From contig JBLNBQ010000196.1 of assembly GCA_050260095.1 (NCBI GenBank), positions 1 to 8,891 of the forward strand: a stretch of DNA of 8,891 nucleotides. The letters are read 5' to 3'. This document shows, piece by piece, positions 6,839-8,891 of this stretch; the first letter of the stretch is position 1, and each line of letters starts with the position of its first letter. The position numbers and the translations under genes were made by a program. The stretch is from JBLNBQ01 sp050260095. GTDB lineage: Bacteria > Bacillota > UBA5301 > DYFA01. Under the pieces are notes generated by a model that saw only the letters and a program-made list of their open reading frames with translations, was not told the DNA's origin and did no database searches.

Positions 6839-8062
6839 ATGCCCAGGTTCGCTTACGCAGTGAGGGACGGGCAGGGACAAATCTCGCGGGGCGTCATGGA
6901 AGCCGACTCCGCCGGGGTCGCGGCGGCCCGCCTGCGTTCGGAGGGCTACTACGTGACCTCCATCACGCCCGATACCCGGGCGGGGTCGCCGGCGGTAGAC
7001 AGCCGTACGCCGGGCGGCGGGGGCGTGCGCGTCAACGCCAAAGCGCTGAGCATCTTCTTCAAGCAGATCTCCACTCTCCTGCAGGCGGGGGTGCCGATCA
7101 CCAACGCCCTGGGCGTGGCGGCGTCGCAGCCCGGCAAGCGGGGCTGGAGCGAGGTCATCCAGGCTGTGCGGCGGCACGTCGAAGCCGGCGAGTCGCTCTC
7201 GGGGGCGCTCAGCCACTACGGCCGCAGCTTCCCCAACCTGGCTGTGCGCCTGATCGAGGCCGGAGAAACCTCGGGCACGCTCGACAAGACCTTCGACCGG
7301 CTCGCCGGGCACTACAACCGGGAGCATGAGTTGAACCAGAAGATCGTCGGGTCGCTGACCTATCCGGTCGTCATCCTCTTCGTCGCCATCATCGTGGTCG
7401 TCGTGTTGCTGGTCTTCGTCCTGCCCAACTTCATGACCATGTTCAGCACCATGGGCAGGGAACTGCCCCTGCCGACCCGGGTCATGCTGGGCATCGGCAA
7501 CGGCATCAAGCAGCACGGGCTCCTCCTTCTGACGGCGTTGGTCGCCCTGGTCACCGGCGGGATGTTCTACGTGCGGACCGAAGCCGGGGCGAAGGCGCGC
7601 GACGCCTTCCTGTTGCGGCTGCCTCTGCTCCGGGGCCTGATGCTCCAGATGGAACTGGCCCGGTTCGCACGCACCTTCGGGGCGCTGCTGGCCGGAGGTG
7701 TGCCGGCGCTGCAGGCGATGCTGATCTGTTCGCGCGTCGCCAACAACCGGGTGCTGTCTGAGTCCTTCAGCCGGGTGGCCGACCAGGTGCGGGGGGGCGC
7801 CAGCCTCTCGAACGCCATGGAGAAGACGGGGCTCATCCCCGGCATGATGCTGCAGATGGTGGCGGTGGGCGAATCCACCGGTTCGCTCGACCTGATCCTG
7901 GACAACGTGGCCGACCTCTACGAGCGGGAGACGGAGGCTACGCTGGGGACCGTCACTACCCTCATCGAGCCGGCGGTCATCGTCTTCGTCGGTCTCATCG
8001 TGGCGGGCATCATCGCTTCGGTCATGTTCCCGATGTTCGAAATGGTCCGGAACGTTTCGTAG
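6839..8062 (+). CDS. pilC: PilC, inner-membrane platform protein of the type IV pilus
   Basis: A polytopic membrane protein on which PilB and PilT act; 407 residues, typical of PilC/GspF. It starts with FAYAVRDGQGQ and GVMEADS, the usual N-terminal segment. It then has two copies of the GspF domain: the first with FFKQISTLLQAGVPITNAL and LIEAGETSGTLD, the second with FARTFGALLAGGVPALQAM and MVAVGESTGSLD. Three hydrophobic spans are visible at about 173-194, 227-246 and 376-400, matching the family's three membrane helices. The ending MFPMFEMVRNVS is also typical. It is the only gene here starting with ATG. It sits between the motor genes and the pilin gene, so it belongs to the same cluster. 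A 137-base untranslated gap separates it from the pilin start. Confidence 0.95.
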   Translation: MPRFAYAVRDGQGQISRGVMEADSAGVAAARLRSEGYYVTSITPDTRAGSPAVDSRTPGGGGVRVNAKALSIFFKQISTLLQAGVPITNALGVAASQPGKRGWSEVIQAVRRHVEAGESLSGALSHYGRSFPNLAVRLIEAGETSGTLDKTFDRLAGHYNREHELNQKIVGSLTYPVVILFVAIIVVVVLLVFVLPNFMTMFSTMGRELPLPTRVMLGIGNGIKQHGLLLLTALVALVTGGMFYVRTEAGAKARDAFLLRLPLLRGLMLQMELARFARTFGALLAGGVPALQAMLICSRVANNRVLSESFSRVADQVRGGASLSNAMEKTGLIPGMMLQMVAVGESTGSLDLILDNVADLYERETEATLGTVTTLIEPAVIVFVGLIVAGIIASVMFPMFEMVRNVS

Positions 8063-8071
8063 GCTCGCTCC

Positions 8072-8102
8072 ATCGCGGGGCATCATCCCGGGCGTCCGCG
8101 AT
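8072..8102 (+). repeat. Inverted repeat between pilC and the pilin gene
   Basis: ATCGCGG (8072-8078) is a perfect inverted repeat of CCGCGAT (8096-8102), with 17 bases between. The spacer allows an alternative GGG/CCC pairing. There is no T-tract after it, so a standard terminator is unlikely. It could be an RNA stabiliser or processing site upstream of the highly expressed pilin, or a protein-binding operator. Confidence 0.45.
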
Positions 8103-8103
8103 C

Positions 8104-8114
8104 TAAGGAGGTGA
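8104..8114 (+). promoter_or_regulatory. Orphan 11-base Shine-Dalgarno sequence
   Basis: TAAGGAGGTGA matches the bacterial anti-SD complement over 11 bases, better than any gene's own site here. No ATG, GTG or TTG follows at 5-12 bases; a G-rich run (8115-8125) follows instead. The next in-frame candidate for the pilin frame is a GTG 25 bases later, at 8140. It may be a remnant of a lost gene or a ribosome standby site. Confidence 0.5.
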
Positions 8115-8183
8115 GGGGGAGGGGGCGGACAAGCCCAGGGTGACCAATAGCGGGCGCAGGACTGCGCTCAGCAACAGACACGC

Positions 8184-8190
8184 AAGGAGG
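8184..8190 (+). promoter_or_regulatory. Ribosome binding site of the first prepilin
   Basis: AAGGAGG lies nine bases before GTG at 8200. It supports that start, which gives a short, basic prepilin leader, over the upstream in-frame GTG at 8140. Confidence 0.7.
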
Positions 8191-8199
8191 GTCTTAAGA

Positions 8200-8595
8200 G
8201 TGAAGAAGAGACAGAGAGGCTTTACCCTGATCGAACTCCTCGTGGTCATCGCGATCATCGGTGTCTTGGCCGCCCTGGCGATTCCGCGGTTCGGCACGGT
8301 CGAGAAGGATGCCAAGAAGGACCTTAGCATGTCTTACGTGAAGCGCATCATCGCAGCGTGCGAGCTCTACAAGGCGAAGAATGGCGTGGAGCTGGCGAAG
8401 ACCGATGTCGTCGGCGATACAACCAGCGGCATCTCAAAGCTCAACGGCTACGGGATTGCCGGTGACATCAAGAGCCCCCTCGACAAGACGATGGGCTACA
8501 CCGTCGCGGTGGATGCCACCAGCGGCGATCTGACAGTCACCGACACGGCAGATACCACGATCAAAGATGTAGTGCCAGGCTTCGGGAACGAGTAG
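8200..8595 (+). CDS. pilA: Type IV prepilin, probable major pilin
   Basis: A 131-residue precursor of a type IV pilus subunit. The leader MKKRQRG ends in Gly7 and is followed by FTLIELLVVIAIIGVLAALA, the class III signal: prepilin peptidase cuts after Gly7 and methylates Phe. Mature Glu5 and Pro22 are both present. The hydrophobic helix (8-28) anchors the protein in the membrane before assembly and forms the fibre core after it. The mature protein is 124 residues, short for a pilin. It has one cysteine (C54), so no intramolecular disulfide loop can form. The C-terminal half has beta-strand-like stretches (MGYTVAVDA, GDLTVTDT). It is the first pilin after pilC, with a strong SD and flanking hairpins, which fits a highly expressed major subunit. 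A pseudopilin role cannot be excluded from sequence alone. Confidence 0.9.
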   Translation: MKKRQRGFTLIELLVVIAIIGVLAALAIPRFGTVEKDAKKDLSMSYVKRIIAACELYKAKNGVELAKTDVVGDTTSGISKLNGYGIAGDIKSPLDKTMGYTVAVDATSGDLTVTDTADTTIKDVVPGFGNE

Positions 8596-8609
8596 AAAGC
8601 TGGCGAACA

Positions 8610-8656
8610 GGTCCGTCCGGCGGCGGCTCCCCTGTGGGCCGCAGCCGGACGGGACC
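8610..8656 (+). other. Strong hairpin between the two prepilin genes
   Basis: GGTCCGTCCGGC (8610-8621) pairs with 8644-8656 with one bulged G. After a G-A mismatch the stem continues as GCGGC (8623-8627) with GCCGC (8638-8642), closing a ten-base loop. About 17 pairs are possible. CCATCTTGCG follows instead of a T-tract, so a full intrinsic terminator is not supported. It could protect the 3' end of the pilin message or attenuate expression of the next gene. Confidence 0.65.
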
Positions 8657-8668
8657 CATCTTGCGTGC

Positions 8669-8676
8669 GGAGGAGG
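8669..8676 (+). promoter_or_regulatory. Ribosome binding site of the second prepilin
   Basis: GGAGGAGG lies six bases before GTG at 8683, the first of two consecutive GTG codons (8683 and 8686). Either start gives a short basic leader. Confidence 0.6.
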
Positions 8677-8682
8677 TTGGCG

Positions 8683-8891
8683 GTGGTGCGAAGAGAGCGC
8701 GGCTTCACCCTGGTCGAATTACTGATCGTCATCGTACTGATTGGGTTATTCACCTACGTGGTGGCCGAACCCCTCCGCAGCAACATCGACCCGGCGGCGC
8801 GCAAGGACGTGTGCGACTCGTACAAGAAACGCATTTTCGCCGCATGGGAGGCTTACCGCGTCCGGCACGGCCTGCCCGAGAACGCCGTCGC
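8683..8891 (+). CDS. Second type IV prepilin or pilin-like protein, 5' part (runs off the window)
   Basis: The first 69 residues are visible. The leader MVRRERG ends in Gly7 and is followed by FTLVELLIVIVLIGLF, with mature Glu5, so it should be processed by the same peptidase. After the hydrophobic helix the usual Pro22 is shifted: mature residues 22-23 are Glu-Pro in VAEPLRS. Residues 41-63 (KDVCDSYKKRIFAAWEAYR onward) align without gaps to 40-62 of the preceding pilin with 12 of 23 identical, so the two genes look like tandem paralogs. The single visible cysteine (C44) is not at the same place as C54 of the first pilin. It could be a minor pilin that primes or caps the fibre, or a second structural pilin. 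The C-terminal domain that would help decide lies outside the window. Confidence 0.85.
   Translation, partial: MVRRERGFTLVELLIVIVLIGLFTYVVAEPLRSNIDPAARKDVCDSYKKRIFAAWEAYRVRHGLPENAV

Noticed and set aside
8140..8199. Longer prepilin starting at GTG 8140
   Set aside because: It would give an unusually long 27-residue leader, while GTG 8200 has a well-spaced AAGGAGG and a typical seven-residue leader.

Overview
The window reads as high-GC bacterial chromosome with every supported gene on the + strand. The order glmU - L25/Ctc-type ribosomal protein gene - pth is a familiar Firmicutes arrangement. Together with strong purine-rich Shine-Dalgarno (SD) sites, mostly GTG/TTG starts and type IV pilus genes, this suggests a GC-rich Firmicutes lineage (Symbiobacterium-, Limnochorda- or Thermaerobacter-like). 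That placement is inference; nothing here fixes the species.

Layout. Positions 1-924 hold the 3' part of a methyl-accepting chemotaxis protein gene interrupted by an in-frame TAG. Positions 992-3714 hold three housekeeping genes: glmU (UDP-GlcNAc synthesis for the cell wall), an L25/Ctc 5S-rRNA-binding protein, and pth (peptidyl-tRNA hydrolase). The last two are separated by one base. Positions 3715-3985 form a gene-free stretch, less GC-rich than its surroundings, with a candidate rho-independent terminator and a second foldable segment. From 3986 a type IV pilus cluster runs off the right edge: pilB (extension ATPase), pilT (retraction ATPase, overlapping pilB by 20 bases), pilC (inner-membrane platform), a complete type IV prepilin, and the 5' part of a second prepilin paralogous to the first.

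How the genes fit together. PilB and PilT are the opposing motors that add and remove pilin at the PilC platform. The two prepilins carry class III leader peptides ending in Gly, for a PilD-type peptidase not in the window. The N-terminus of PilB carries a tandem 24-residue MshEN-type motif with a 5-residue spacer, so pilus extension is predicted to respond to cyclic di-GMP. The gaps around the first pilin gene hold hairpins and an orphan near-consensus SD sequence, which suggests post-transcriptional tuning of pilin level.

I see no tRNA, rRNA, CRISPR array, insertion sequence or phage gene. All main genes belong to known families, and I do not see a wholly new system. The points most worth a second look are the amber codon in the chemoreceptor, the MshEN motif with a degenerate second half, the orphan SD and hairpins beside the pilin gene, and the tandem pilin paralogs.
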